From Pseudarthrobacter sp. MM222 (GTDB taxonomy: Bacteria > Actinomycetota > Actinomycetes > Actinomycetales > Micrococcaceae): a DNA stretch of 64,000 bases. The position numbers and the translations under genes were made by a program. Under the pieces are notes generated by a model. The model saw only the letters and a program-made list of their open reading frames with translations, ran no database searches and was not told where the DNA came from. Below, in pieces: positions 53,680-61,928 of this stretch; positions within the stretch are counted from its first letter, which is position 1, and each line of letters starts with the position of its first letter. The stretch is taken from positions 992,001-1,056,000 of the forward strand of contig NZ_OX352321.1 of the NCBI RefSeq assembly GCF_947090775.1, written 5' to 3'.

Positions 53680-54410
53680 CTCGATCGGCTGCTGTATCCG
53701 TGGGACCCGCCTGCGTCCGCGGGTGTAGTGGATGGCAATGGATTCCGGCCCCTTGAGCTTCCATCCCGACTGGATGAAGCCCTCGCGCAGGCCGGCGCGG
53801 CACCGCTGGAAGCCCGGTCCCTGGTGGTCTCCATCGGCTCGAATTCAAGCGCCGACGTGATGCGGCGGAAATTCGCCACCACCAGCCTGTCAGCGCGGTC
53901 CTGCCGCTGGTCCGGGGGCAGCTCCACAACATCGCCGTTGGCCACTCTGCCCACGTGAGCAAGGCCGGCCACATCGCCGCCGCCCCGTATCCGCTGATGG
54001 GAGAGTGCACAGCGGTCTGGCTTTCGTGGCTGGACGACGTCCAACTGATGGCCCGCGACGAATCGGAGCCCAACTACCGGCGGATCCAGCTCGACGGCGA
54101 AGCGTGTCCGCTCGTGATGGACCACGGGGAACGTCCGGAGGAGTTTTCGCTGTTCACCTCGCGCTGGGGCGTGCTGACCGACGTCGACGGCGGGAAACTT
54201 CCGTTCCTCGACCAGCCTGCTCTCTTCGGGCTCCTCGCCGGCAGCGGCACCGGTGACCTCCTGGAGGAGGGGAAGTCTGTGTTCGACGGGCCGCCGGAGC
54301 TTGTTGCCGAGCAGCCCGCTGTGCCCTCGGTCCAGGCCTGGGCCATGGAATGGTTCAGCTCGCCCGGCCTCGCCGCGCCCGTGGACTTCGACGGGCCCTG
54401 CGCAGGGTAG
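53647..54410 (+). pseudogene. Frameshifted gene of unknown function
   Basis: Two protein-like frames join to make one product of about 254 residues. The first starts at ATG 53647 and includes DRLLYPWDPPASAGVVDGNG and SLVVSIGSNSSADVMRRKFA. Near 53890 the reading must move frame. The second then runs through SAVLPLVRGQLHNIAVGHSA, PYPLMGECTAVWLSWLDDVQ and ESEPNYRRIQLDGEACPLV to the TAG at 54410. The start codon lies inside repeat copy A, so the true 5' end may have been replaced by the repeat. The family is not recognised. Without resequencing, a base-calling error at the shift cannot be excluded. Confidence 0.55.
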
Positions 54411-54432
54411 CGACCCTTCTGGTAGGTCGCCG

Positions 54433-54860
54433 TCACCGGCCAGCGATGTGCTCGGCCACGTACCGGGCGTCCGCGCCCACCAGTGCCAGGGTGGCCGAGG
54501 CGTGTCTGGTCAGCCACGGTAGCCCAACGGCGTACAGCCCGGCTACCTCGGTGACGCCGCGGGAGTGCCGGGGGTAGTTCCACTCGTCCAGCACCGGGAT
54601 GTCCAGGAAGCTAAAGTCCAGGCCGTAGCCGGTGGCCCAGATGACGGACGTGACGCTTTCCGTGGTCTGGTCCAGCGGTGCGCCGGACTCCTCGGGAAGC
54701 CACGCGTCGTCCCGGGGCTGTTCGGCGGCCGGGGCGTCGATGTCCGCCGCCTTCAGGCGCTGGCCGAACCCGACCTCCCCAGCTCCAGACGTCCCGGGAG
54801 GTAGTCGCTGCTTGCGGCAGGGGAGGGGAGCTGCCCGGCTCCGGCCACTACCACCCTGCC
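54433..54860 (-). pseudogene. Remnant of a FAD/NAD(P)-dependent flavoprotein monooxygenase
   Basis: On the minus strand the last 110 or so codons of a CzcO-type flavoprotein are clear: SVIWATGYGLDFSFLDIPVL, then DEWNYPRHSRGVTEVAGLYA and GLPWLTRHASATLALVGADA, ending at TGA 54433. The ATG motif (WATGYG) is the typical one preceding the C-terminal lobe. Further upstream, in another frame, RVVVAGAGQ looks like the second Rossmann glycine motif, showing a frameshift and deletion between them. The N-terminal FAD-binding half is absent. It is dead, and it is convergent with the frameshifted gene just before it. Confidence 0.65.
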
Positions 54861-55234
54861 CCGTAGCTAGGAGAGCCCCACCGTGCAGAGGAACCTCCGT
54901 GGCACCGCGGGGGTGGCAAGGGTGGTTCCGCTCGTCGAGCGGGATCTCCAGGGTTTCCCTTTTCAGTGAGGAGCCAATTTTCCGGTGATCCTGTCAACGT
55001 CATTGACAGTCGCGGCCTGCCAGTCGGGTCCTATTTCACATCACCGAGGGCCCTACCCGACAGCCATACTCGCGCCGACGAGTAATGTAGAAATGCGGAG
55101 TGCGTGCTGCACCTATTGTTTTCCGGTGAGCCCACGCCGGCGGGGGACTGCTTATTTGCCGCCGGCGGCCGGCTTCTCGAGGCCGCGGCCATGAGCAGCT
55201 GCCACAATGCTTGCCTTCTGGCCCGACGTCCTAA
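54861..55234. other. Intergenic debris, no gene supported
   Basis: No frame here reads like protein. A TGTCAA-N5-TTGACA inverted repeat lies around 55005. The stretch links the flavoprotein remnant and the lipoprotein genes. Confidence 0.5.
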
Positions 55235-55747
55235 TTACTTGCGGAAAATTTCAGGAGGTAGGGTTACTTCTCGAAAATTGACTGGGGCGCCGTCCGCTTC
55301 GCAAGCGGAGGTGATTCTGGTCAACGCAAGATTGTAAGCTTCGCCCGTTCGCCAACCACTGGGCTGGACCATTTCGAGAGGCACCGCGGGGATCAGCTCA
55401 ACTGCGGCGTCCATACGTTCAGCAACTCGGCCTGTAGCTCCTAGCGCAGCGTCGTCCAGGGCCTTCACCTGGTTCTTTTGCGCAATGCGCCAGTCCTCGA
55501 CGGTGAGAGCTCCCTTTCCATCGGCAAGATATGAAGCGAGAGAAGCGTTCTCCTTCGCAAAGCGGGCGCAGGCGGCGACGTTCGGACTCGGTTCTTTCTT
55601 GGCCGCATCAGCAGTCGACGAGGTTGCCGGCGCGGGGGATATTGGATTCGACGTGGGTCCCGTCGCCGCTCCGCAGCCGACCAAAAAAAGTGTTGCAACC
55701 GCGAGTGCGGACATGATCGCCGGTTGTCCGGCTCGGTAATTTGTCAT
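55235..55747 (-). CDS. Putative lipoprotein
   Basis: 170 residues. A signal sequence ending in the lipobox LVGC (Cys25) predicts a lipid-anchored protein on the outer face of the membrane. A Ser/Thr/Pro-rich linker (to about residue 50) leads into a helical domain (ACARFAKENASLASYLADGK, then LTRITSACEADG) with two cysteines that may pair. ATG 55747 follows AGGAAATA. The family is not recognised. A second lipoprotein gene lies about 100 bp upstream on the same strand; they may be co-transcribed, but the gap contains no obvious signal either way. Confidence 0.75.
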   Translation of the reverse strand: MTNYRAGQPAIMSALAVATLFLVGCGAATGPTSNPISPAPATSSTADAAKKEPSPNVAACARFAKENASLASYLADGKGALTVEDWRIAQKNQVKALDDAALGATGRVAERMDAAVELIPAVPLEMVQPSGWRTGEAYNLALTRITSACEADGAPVNFREVTLPPEIFRK

Positions 55748-55847
55748 TATTTCCTAGTTCTTGGGGCCACGTGAATGAATACAAAACAACGGCTGAACCA
55801 CGCTGGCCCTCCCGCTGACATCCGCCGTCTGCGGGGTACCGGGCCTC

Positions 55848-56459
55848 CTACTTAGCGGGGAATGTCCATTCCCAGCCGCCTGAACCAGCGGGTTCAAACA
55901 CCAAAGTTCCAGAAGCGGCGGGAACGTCCAAGACGATTGTGCCTGTAACCTTTTCAGCCGGGCCAATCTCCGAGGGGATTCTCTCCTCGTCGTTCAGACA
56001 CCCATAAGCGGGCGAGGTGTCCAGGGAACCGTTGTAGGTCGTGCCTGTATCTGCTATTAGCTTCCACGACTGACCTCCAAACCATACGAACTGATTGATG
56101 TCTTTTGCGAGGTCCGCCGTTGTTTCAACGTCGAAGGTGAGCGCAACAAAATGTCCGTTCTCGGATGGTTGAGCATACGGAGCGGTGCAAGGTGCATCGA
56201 TGGTCATTTTGGTTAGCACGAAAGACGTCGTTAGCTCTCCGGAGGCCAATTTGAGACTGGCAGGTTGACCGACTTTTTTTATTAGGTTGCCACGGGCGCT
56301 TCTGGGTGCAGTGGGCGAAGGGCTGGCGCTAGGTGTGGACGTCGAAGTCGTCACTGGAGTGACCACAGGAGCGGTGGGCGAGGTTGCACTGGGTGCGGCA
56401 CACCCCGATAGGACTAGGGCGGCGCTAGCAACTGCAAAAACGGCGAGGTTGGTCTTCAA
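55848..56459 (-). CDS. Putative lipoprotein with DUF4352-like beta-sandwich
   Basis: 203 residues. The signal sequence ends in lipobox LSGC (Cys20); a Thr/Ser/Pro linker runs to about residue 55. The remaining sequence fits the immunoglobulin-like DUF4352/MPT63 type: VGQPASLKLASG, then FVALTFDVETTADLAKDINQ, and EKVTGTIVLDVPAASGTLVF near the end. A Cys pair (DAPCTAPY and AYGCLND) could form a disulfide. The start is TTG 56459 with GGGAAC upstream. Such proteins are common surface lipoproteins of Actinobacteria, and the ligand is unknown. It probably belongs to the host chromosome rather than the defence island. Confidence 0.8.
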   Translation of the reverse strand: MKTNLAVFAVASAALVLSGCAAPSATSPTAPVVTPVTTSTSTPSASPSPTAPRSARGNLIKKVGQPASLKLASGELTTSFVLTKMTIDAPCTAPYAQPSENGHFVALTFDVETTADLAKDINQFVWFGGQSWKLIADTGTTYNGSLDTSPAYGCLNDEERIPSEIGPAEKVTGTIVLDVPAASGTLVFEPAGSGGWEWTFPAK

Positions 56460-56898
56460 GGAGTTCCCAGTCGGTTGTGTTCGATTACTTGAATGAACAA
56501 TAACCGAAATTGAGCCTCAGTCCTTGCCTCAGTCCTTATTGGAGGGAAGAAGAGTCCACAGTGACGAGACAAGACAGTGCGTGGTCGTGCCGTTTGAGCC
56601 CTTTTTGGCGCGGAATTTTGCCATGAAGCTTGTGCCGCACCCCTTTGTTGCGGGCATGGTCTCGCACCCAAGCGGCGGGCCAGCCGACTTTAGCGCCAAA
56701 GGCCCAGTTCCCTCAAAGTGCGAGACTCTGGAAACTCCGACCAACGAAAGCGGGCCACCGGGATTAGTCCCCAACAGTATGCGACGGCTTCATCCGGCCG
56801 ACTCCATGCGATTGAGCGGGGCCGGGCGCCGCCATCCAGATCTTTGCTCTCTGCCTCAGTTTTTCTTGGACTAGAAGCGGCAGTTGTTGGCGATGACG
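56460..56898. other. Intergenic region holding repeat copy B
   Basis: There is no gene between the lipoprotein and HNH genes. The right part is the second copy of the interspersed repeat; the left part (56520-56700) shows no coding character. Confidence 0.5.
56701..56836. repeat. Interspersed ~139-bp repeat, copy B
   Basis: Same orientation as copy A (53541-53679). Conserved blocks include AAAGTGCG, GCGGGCCACC, GCGACGGCTTCATCCGGCCG and ATTGAGCGG. The two copies flank about 3 kb containing the frameshifted gene, the flavoprotein remnant and both lipoprotein genes. Confidence 0.7.
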
Positions 56899-57411
56899 TT
56901 AGCCGAGCGACTGGCGTTGGCCGACGCTAACCACGCCATCCGGGGAGACGAAGTCCCGCCGTCGTCGTTCCAGTCGTTGCTGCTTGCCCGGCGCAGGAAT
57001 TCGGGCGCCTTTGGCTCGGTTGCAGCGGGCGCAGGCAGCAACGAAGTTTTGCACGCTGGTGGATCCGCCCTTGGACCAGGGGTAGAAATGGTCGCTGTCC
57101 ACGGCTGGCCGGGAACAACGGCGCTGGAACCCCGCCTCCATCTCACACTGTCCGCCGGCCCGGGCCATGCCCTCGCGGCGTTGCTGGCGGGTGAAGCGCC
57201 GCACCGGATCCCGGCGCCGGACGTCCCGGGCGTTGATGACGGCGCAGGCAATTGTCAGGATTATGAGGAACAGGCCTGGCAGCGTGACCGCAGCAATGAC
57301 GCCGTTGAACAGACCGCGGATTACGTGGGTGCCGGAAGACGGCAAGACTCCGGCTCCGTTTGCCTGCGGCATCAGAGACAGGATGCCCGAGGCGAACAGC
57401 CACACCGACAC
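56899..57411 (-). CDS. Membrane-anchored HNH endonuclease-like protein
   Basis: 170 residues. Two hydrophobic stretches (about 2-14 and 37-60, with VIAAVTLPGLFLIILTIACA) precede a basic linker and an HNH domain: CEMEAG...CSRP, SDHFYPWSKGG near 108, then ACARCNRAKGAR near 125. The four Cys form the zinc knuckles and the DH pair plus N and H match the nuclease site. The start is taken as GTG 57411; other starts are possible because no clear ribosome-binding site is visible. An HNH nuclease tethered to the membrane is unusual and could act on incoming DNA; this is inference. It lies alone between repeat copy B and the EcsC gene. Confidence 0.7.
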   Translation of the reverse strand: MSVWLFASGILSLMPQANGAGVLPSSGTHVIRGLFNGVIAAVTLPGLFLIILTIACAVINARDVRRRDPVRRFTRQQRREGMARAGGQCEMEAGFQRRCSRPAVDSDHFYPWSKGGSTSVQNFVAACARCNRAKGARIPAPGKQQRLERRRRDFVSPDGVVSVGQRQSLG

Positions 57412-57925
57412 GGCCGTGTACGCCTACTTCAACGTCTGCCGAGTCCAATAGTGCGCGTCAGTTCCAGCATCTTTGACCTTCCCCCATCATTGTCAGCTCT
57501 ACGGACCTGCTGCCTTCCAGTGCTCAGGGAGATCGTACAGTCGGTTGGATGGTTGGGCCGGCACGGCTCATGTGCCAAGCAGACTGGAACAACCCCCTCG
57601 TCCCGGAACTTCTGCACCCGGACCCGCAAACCATCGCGGCAGCCGAGTGACCAGGCCAGGATCGCCCCATAAGCAGACGAAATGTTGTCCTTGCCGGATG
57701 CTCGCGGAAACGAGGGGCGAAATGGACGGGGACCTGCGCCCCCCGATTGCATCTGATGGACTCTGCTTCAGGACCGGCCGCTGCCACCGGCCGCGCGGTG
57801 TTGCAGGTCAACGGGGCGTCCAACAACGGATGTGCTGGTCGCCGGGTTACCCTGTTCAGACGTCAGCGGGATTGACCAAATTTGGCAACCTAGCTAGACA
57901 CTGAACCCACCTGGGAGGACCTGCC
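57412..57925. other. Intergenic region, no gene supported
   Basis: A 107-codon frame on the minus strand (57429-57752) has partial protein character (ILAWSLGCRDGLRVRVQKFR) but no start signal and no family. It may be a remnant. The right end holds the leader of the EcsC-type gene, with GGGAGG before its ATG. Confidence 0.4.
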
Positions 57926-59083
57926 ATGCCCGAAGCTCGAATCGACGCTGTCGACGCCGACTATGCTGCCGAGGCCCATGATGTTGTCGGCGCCGACGCC
58001 GCCGACGATGCAGACCGGAAGGTCATCGAGGATGAGCGAGCAGAACTGCGAGACTTCATCAAGGGGCTGAGCCCGGACGACATCAAGTCGGGCGGATGGT
58101 TTACCAAACTTGTCGCTCGAGCACTGGGCTCATACACAGATAGGGTCAACTGGCAGTACTTCCAGGAAAAGTATGAGGGCGTTCCCGCGGACGCCATCGT
58201 TGACCAGCGCATCAGGATGGCCTCTCGGTATGCCGCGCTCGAAGGTGGGCTCTCAGCCAGCGCTTATTCTGCAGCCATCATCGCCACTCTCGGGAGTCTT
58301 GGTGGCGCCTCGCCGGCGACTGTCCCAGCCGCCGTCGTGTCTGTCATGGTGGACGTAACGTTCATTACCCAGCTTCAGCTCCGTCTTGCTTATGACATAG
58401 CGGTCCTCTATCGGGTCCCGCTCGATCTGTCTGATCCCGATGACATGTGGAAGCTCGTCCGGGTAGCCTTCACCATAAAGAGCGGTGAAGTTGTGAGTGA
58501 GGGCGTAGTGAGGGTGGTCCCGGCCCTCATGCGCCCTCTTATCAAGCGCTTCTATTCCAGAGGCGTCCTGGCCGCCGCGAGAGGTCTTCCCGTCGTCGGC
58601 AAGTACCTTCTGCAGGGCAACGTCATCAAGATCGGCATCCCACTCGTGGGCGTTCCCCTCGCGGTGGTGCTGAACCGCTACACGACACTGGTCGCGGGAC
58701 GGCACGCGCAAGCCGTCTTCCGGAACGAAGCGCGCGTGATCGAACTCGCCGAGGGCCTGAGCAGGCGGAGTCAGCACCCGCAGTTGATGCTGTGGGTCGC
58801 ATGGCTTGTAATCATGGCGGACCACAAGATCGCCGACGATGAAGCGCTGCTGATGCGCCACTTGGTAGGGATCGTCCGGGAGCAGCATCAGGTTGTCGAC
58901 GACCAACTGGCTCGTCTTGTCGATGTCGATCCCGCCGAGGTGTGGGGACGCATGGATGCCGAGCCAGGGGATCTGAGTGACATCCTGGACGTGGCGGACC
59001 GGGTGGCCGCTGTTGATGGCGCCGTAAATAAGTTCGAAAAGGAAATCATCTCCGAGCTTCGTGATCGGGTCAGCCGGGCCTGA
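57926..59083 (+). CDS. EcsC-family protein with C-terminal TerB-like domain
   Basis: 385 residues from ATG 57926 with GGGAGG upstream. Residues about 90-270 fit the EcsC family: ALEGGLSASAYSAAIIATLG, LQLRLAYDIAVLYRVPLDLS and a long amphipathic, weakly hydrophobic stretch suggesting membrane association. The C-terminal part (about 280-385) is TerB-like: LWVAWLVIMADHKIADDEAL, VADRVAAVDGAVNKFEKEI, with the acidic ADHKIADDE metal-type motif repeated as AVDGAVNKFE. TerB folds appear in tellurite- and phage-stress systems. The acidic N-terminal 60 residues look disordered. The gene is monocistronic, and its physiological role is unknown. Confidence 0.75.
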   Translation: MPEARIDAVDADYAAEAHDVVGADAADDADRKVIEDERAELRDFIKGLSPDDIKSGGWFTKLVARALGSYTDRVNWQYFQEKYEGVPADAIVDQRIRMASRYAALEGGLSASAYSAAIIATLGSLGGASPATVPAAVVSVMVDVTFITQLQLRLAYDIAVLYRVPLDLSDPDDMWKLVRVAFTIKSGEVVSEGVVRVVPALMRPLIKRFYSRGVLAAARGLPVVGKYLLQGNVIKIGIPLVGVPLAVVLNRYTTLVAGRHAQAVFRNEARVIELAEGLSRRSQHPQLMLWVAWLVIMADHKIADDEALLMRHLVGIVREQHQVVDDQLARLVDVDPAEVWGRMDAEPGDLSDILDVADRVAAVDGAVNKFEKEIISELRDRVSRA

Positions 59084-59362
59084 CGCCGTCTCGTGTGTCC
59101 GGGCAGTTCGAGATCAAAACGCCAGAACTGCAGCAACGTACCCGCTGTGCCGGACGACGGGTAGCTCGAGTTGTTGCTCAGTGCTGCGCTGATTCTTGGC
59201 AAAGGAATTCCAGTGAGTCTTGGACAAGAATCGCACTTCGTGTCGACGCCAGCCGAGTCAATCACTACCGCTACACTGATGCTGAATCTGCCGACCCGCA
59301 TTCGCCGGACGGGCAAACCGATAGGAACGGAACCTAAGCCGTTTCGAGGCTAAAGGGGTCCA

Positions 59363-59983
59363 ATGTCCGCACCAAAACTGTTCAAGCGCGTCGCGTCCGT
59401 GGTGGTAGTGGCGCTGGCCGTCCTTGGCATAGCGAACGTGTTTGGGTACAGCCCATTCCCGTCGAGTCAGGGCGAGCGAATTCAGACTGTTCTTCTTAAG
59501 TCGATCAAGGATGTGAGCCAGCTCCACAGCGCGATCGGCACCTTTGAACTGGTAGTAGACACCGGAGACGACGATGAAGGCATGCCGGACATCATCGCTG
59601 GACGGCGGACGCTGTTTGTCGCGGCTGGCACAGTCAATGCTCATGTCGATCTAGCAGGCTTGGCAGAAAAGGACCTCACCCTGTCTCCGGACGGCAAGTC
59701 GGTGGAGGTGCGGCTGCCCGAACCGGTGCTCGACAAGCCCAACATCGACCACGACCGGTTCAAGGTGTACAAAGACGATCGTGGCGTGGTCGACGTGATC
59801 GCAGATGTGTTCGATGCACCGCAGCAGGCGGAGCTTTATAAGCTCGCCGAAACCAACCTGGCTGCCGCTGCGGAGAAGTCCGAGCTACGGGAGCGGGCTG
59901 CCGAGAATACCAAGGCAACGCTAACCAGCCTGTTCGGCTCGCTTGGGTACCAGGTCACGTTTAAGAACAGCGCATTTGGCTAG
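59363..59983 (+). CDS. DUF4230 family membrane-anchored protein
   Basis: 206 residues. One N-terminal membrane helix (about 10-27, VASVVVVALAVLGIANVFGY) leads to a DUF4230 domain: VLLKSIKDVSQLHSAIGTFE, then RRTLFVAAGTVNAHVDLAGL and the conserved SPDGKSVEVRLPEPVLDKPN. The C-terminal helix (AAAEKSELRERAAENTKATL) is predicted coiled. Members of this family are single-pass proteins of unknown function in many Actinobacteria and Firmicutes. ATG 59363 follows AAAGGGG. It is 280 bp downstream of the EcsC gene, probably as a separate unit. It looks like ordinary chromosome. Confidence 0.85.
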   Translation: MSAPKLFKRVASVVVVALAVLGIANVFGYSPFPSSQGERIQTVLLKSIKDVSQLHSAIGTFELVVDTGDDDEGMPDIIAGRRTLFVAAGTVNAHVDLAGLAEKDLTLSPDGKSVEVRLPEPVLDKPNIDHDRFKVYKDDRGVVDVIADVFDAPQQAELYKLAETNLAAAAEKSELRERAAENTKATLTSLFGSLGYQVTFKNSAFG

Positions 59984-60292
59984 ATCGTGTTGAACAGTCG
60001 GTTTGATCAAGACCCCGTATGGACTAGTCGCCATGGACCGCGTCGCCTTCTGCTTCCAGGTTTCCGGCAACATTGACTCTGGCGACCTTGGCGACCTTGG
60101 CGACCTCGGCGACGCCGTCAGCCAGCCGGCCGTTGTTGCGGTGGTCGGGCCGCTGGAAGTTGACCGGCAAAACCTATAGAAGATGCCCTGGCCGCGGTAG
60201 CGTCGCGGCGCCTCCGCCAGGCGCAGACGGATGCGACCCCGCGGGCTAGCCGCTCTGTCGCCATCGGGTGCGACCCAAGCCTCCGCAGCAGG
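59984..60292. other. Intergenic region with a short 9-bp tandem repeat
   Basis: GGCGACCTT and close variants repeat four times at 60081-60115. They lie in a 48-codon frame (60033-60179) that would encode GDLGDLGDLGDLGDA. No family or start signal supports it as a gene. Confidence 0.4.
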
Positions 60293-60331
60293 CCAAAGGC
60301 AGGGCGGCTGTAAAAGCCGTCCTGCCTTTGG
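60293..60331 (-). terminator. Strong terminator-like hairpin downstream of the permease gene
   Basis: CCAAAGGCAGGGCGGCT pairs with AGCCGTCCTGCCTTTGG across a 5-nt loop, a 17-bp stem with one mismatch. It lies about 134 bp past the permease stop, at the end of the leftward permease/PrpF operon. It has no T-tract. Confidence 0.8.
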
Positions 60332-60464
60332 TGCTTACGGGACGTTCCCTGCGCCCGTCTACCGGGTTTTCTGTTGCGTTGGAGTGCAAGGTTATTCCGT
60401 GCGCTAGCCGGACGTGTGTCCGGCCGTCTGACGTGCCTGCGTGCTGCGGCCCCAGTCGTGCAGC

Positions 60465-61916
60465 CTACATAACCCCGGTCGGTACCAGCAGCGCCCAAGC
60501 CAGCGCGGGAGCCACGAGGACAACCCCTCCGGCGTACATCATCAGCTGCTTGTACACGCGCTGGCGGTCGTTGTCGCGGGCATTGGCGACTACCAGTGCG
60601 CCGTCGGTGGAGAAGGGGGAGACGTCCACGACGGTGGCCGCGATGGCGAGGGCCGCGACCGTTCCGGAAGCGCTCAGTGAACTGGTGGCCAGCAGCGGCC
60701 CGGCCATCGGGATGAACGCGGTCAGCAACGCCGTCGAGGAGGCGAAAGCGGACCCGACGCCGATGACGTAGCAGAGCACCAGGGCGATCAGCAGCGGCGC
60801 CCCCAGGGCCAGGGCCATCTCGGCGAGGGTGTCGATGACGCCGACGTGCTGGAGCAGGGAGACATAGGTGATCATGCCCGCCACGAGCAGGACGGTGGAC
60901 CAGGAAACGCCCCCGATGAACGTTTTGTGTTCCTTGATGTTGACGAAGGCCAGCAGGAGCCCGGCGGAGAGGGCGACGAAGCCGATCGGCATGTGGAAGC
61001 CCAGGGTGCACACCAGGATCGCGGCGATCAGCGCCAGCGTGACGATCTGCTGACCCTTCGGACGTCCGGTGCGGGGCGTGTCGAGGCCGGCGTACTCGTT
61101 GGCGTGCTTGTCCCGCAGTTTGCCCAGGAGACCGAACAACACGATGGTCAGGGCGGACAGGATGAGGTTCAGGGCGAAGCTGGCCACGAAGAGCGCGCCC
61201 TGTTCGATGGGGAAGCCGTTCTTCACGGAGATGTCGTGCACCAGCACGCCCGCGACAGACAGCGGGGAGAAACCGCCGGCGTGGGCTCCGTTGATGACGA
61301 AGGCGCCCATGAGCACCGGGTGGATGCGTGATTCGTAGGCCAGTCCGAGCGCCGCCGGTGCCAGCAGTGCCACGGCGGCCGGGGAGAAGGTGCCCAGCGC
61401 GGTCAGGCCGGCGGCCATGAGGAAGAACACCCAGGGGAGGAGCATCGTTTTGCCCCGAACCAGGCGCACGCAGGTCTGGACGATGATGTCGATGGTCCCG
61501 TTCCGCTGGGCCATGCTGAAGAAGTAGGTGACGCCGATGATCGTCAGGACGATGCTGGCCGGGAAGTCCGCCAGGATTTCTTTGTCGCTCATGCCGAGCA
61601 TGAAGTAGCCGACGCCGAAGGATGCCACCAGTCCCATGATGCCGATGTTCAGCGGCCATTTCGTGGCGACGACGAACATCACCACGAGGATGACCAGCGG
61701 GATGATCTGGGTGGCGGTCATGGTCGGCTCCGATCCAGAGGCGGCCGCTGGGTTGAAGAGGACACCTCCGAACAGGAGGGCGGCCAGACCCATGATAGTG
61801 ACGGCGGCTACCGTCATCAGCAGGATACGGCGGCGGCGGTCGGGACGCCCGGAGGGCCCGACGGCGGTGGTGCTCTCTGCGGTCTGTTCTGCGACCTTTT
61901 CTGCGGTGTTAGTCAT
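60465..61916 (-). CDS. MatC-type SLC13-family dicarboxylate permease
   Basis: 483 residues, about twelve hydrophobic segments. After a cytosolic N-terminus with RRRR, the first helix is LLMTVAAVTIMGLAALLFGG. The MatC N-terminal domain signature follows, with PLVILVVMFVVATKWPLNIG, then AHAGGFSPLSVAG near 210. That motif and SAFASSTALLTAFIP near the C-terminus represent the two inverted-repeat substrate loops of SLC13/CitMHS-like carriers. MatC homologues take up malonate or related dicarboxylates. The gene begins 12 bp after the PrpF-family isomerase stop with AGGAGAG before its ATG, so the two form one operon for uptake and metabolism of a di- or tricarboxylate. The substrate is not fixed by sequence. 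Confidence 0.85.
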   Translation of the reverse strand: MTNTAEKVAEQTAESTTAVGPSGRPDRRRRILLMTVAAVTIMGLAALLFGGVLFNPAAASGSEPTMTATQIIPLVILVVMFVVATKWPLNIGIMGLVASFGVGYFMLGMSDKEILADFPASIVLTIIGVTYFFSMAQRNGTIDIIVQTCVRLVRGKTMLLPWVFFLMAAGLTALGTFSPAAVALLAPAALGLAYESRIHPVLMGAFVINGAHAGGFSPLSVAGVLVHDISVKNGFPIEQGALFVASFALNLILSALTIVLFGLLGKLRDKHANEYAGLDTPRTGRPKGQQIVTLALIAAILVCTLGFHMPIGFVALSAGLLLAFVNIKEHKTFIGGVSWSTVLLVAGMITYVSLLQHVGVIDTLAEMALALGAPLLIALVLCYVIGVGSAFASSTALLTAFIPMAGPLLATSSLSASGTVAALAIAATVVDVSPFSTDGALVVANARDNDRQRVYKQLMMYAGGVVLVAPALAWALLVPTGVM

Positions 61917-61928
61917 GGTGCTCTCTCC

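Noticed and set aside
60033..60179. 48-codon frame with GDL repeats as a gene
   Set aside because: No ribosome-binding site, no family and a repeat-driven sequence; listed only as an intergenic repeat.
60118..61659. Long minus-strand frame of 513 codons
   Set aside because: It overlaps the permease gene on the same strand in another frame and gives Arg/His/Gly-rich low-complexity sequence, a typical GC-rich shadow.
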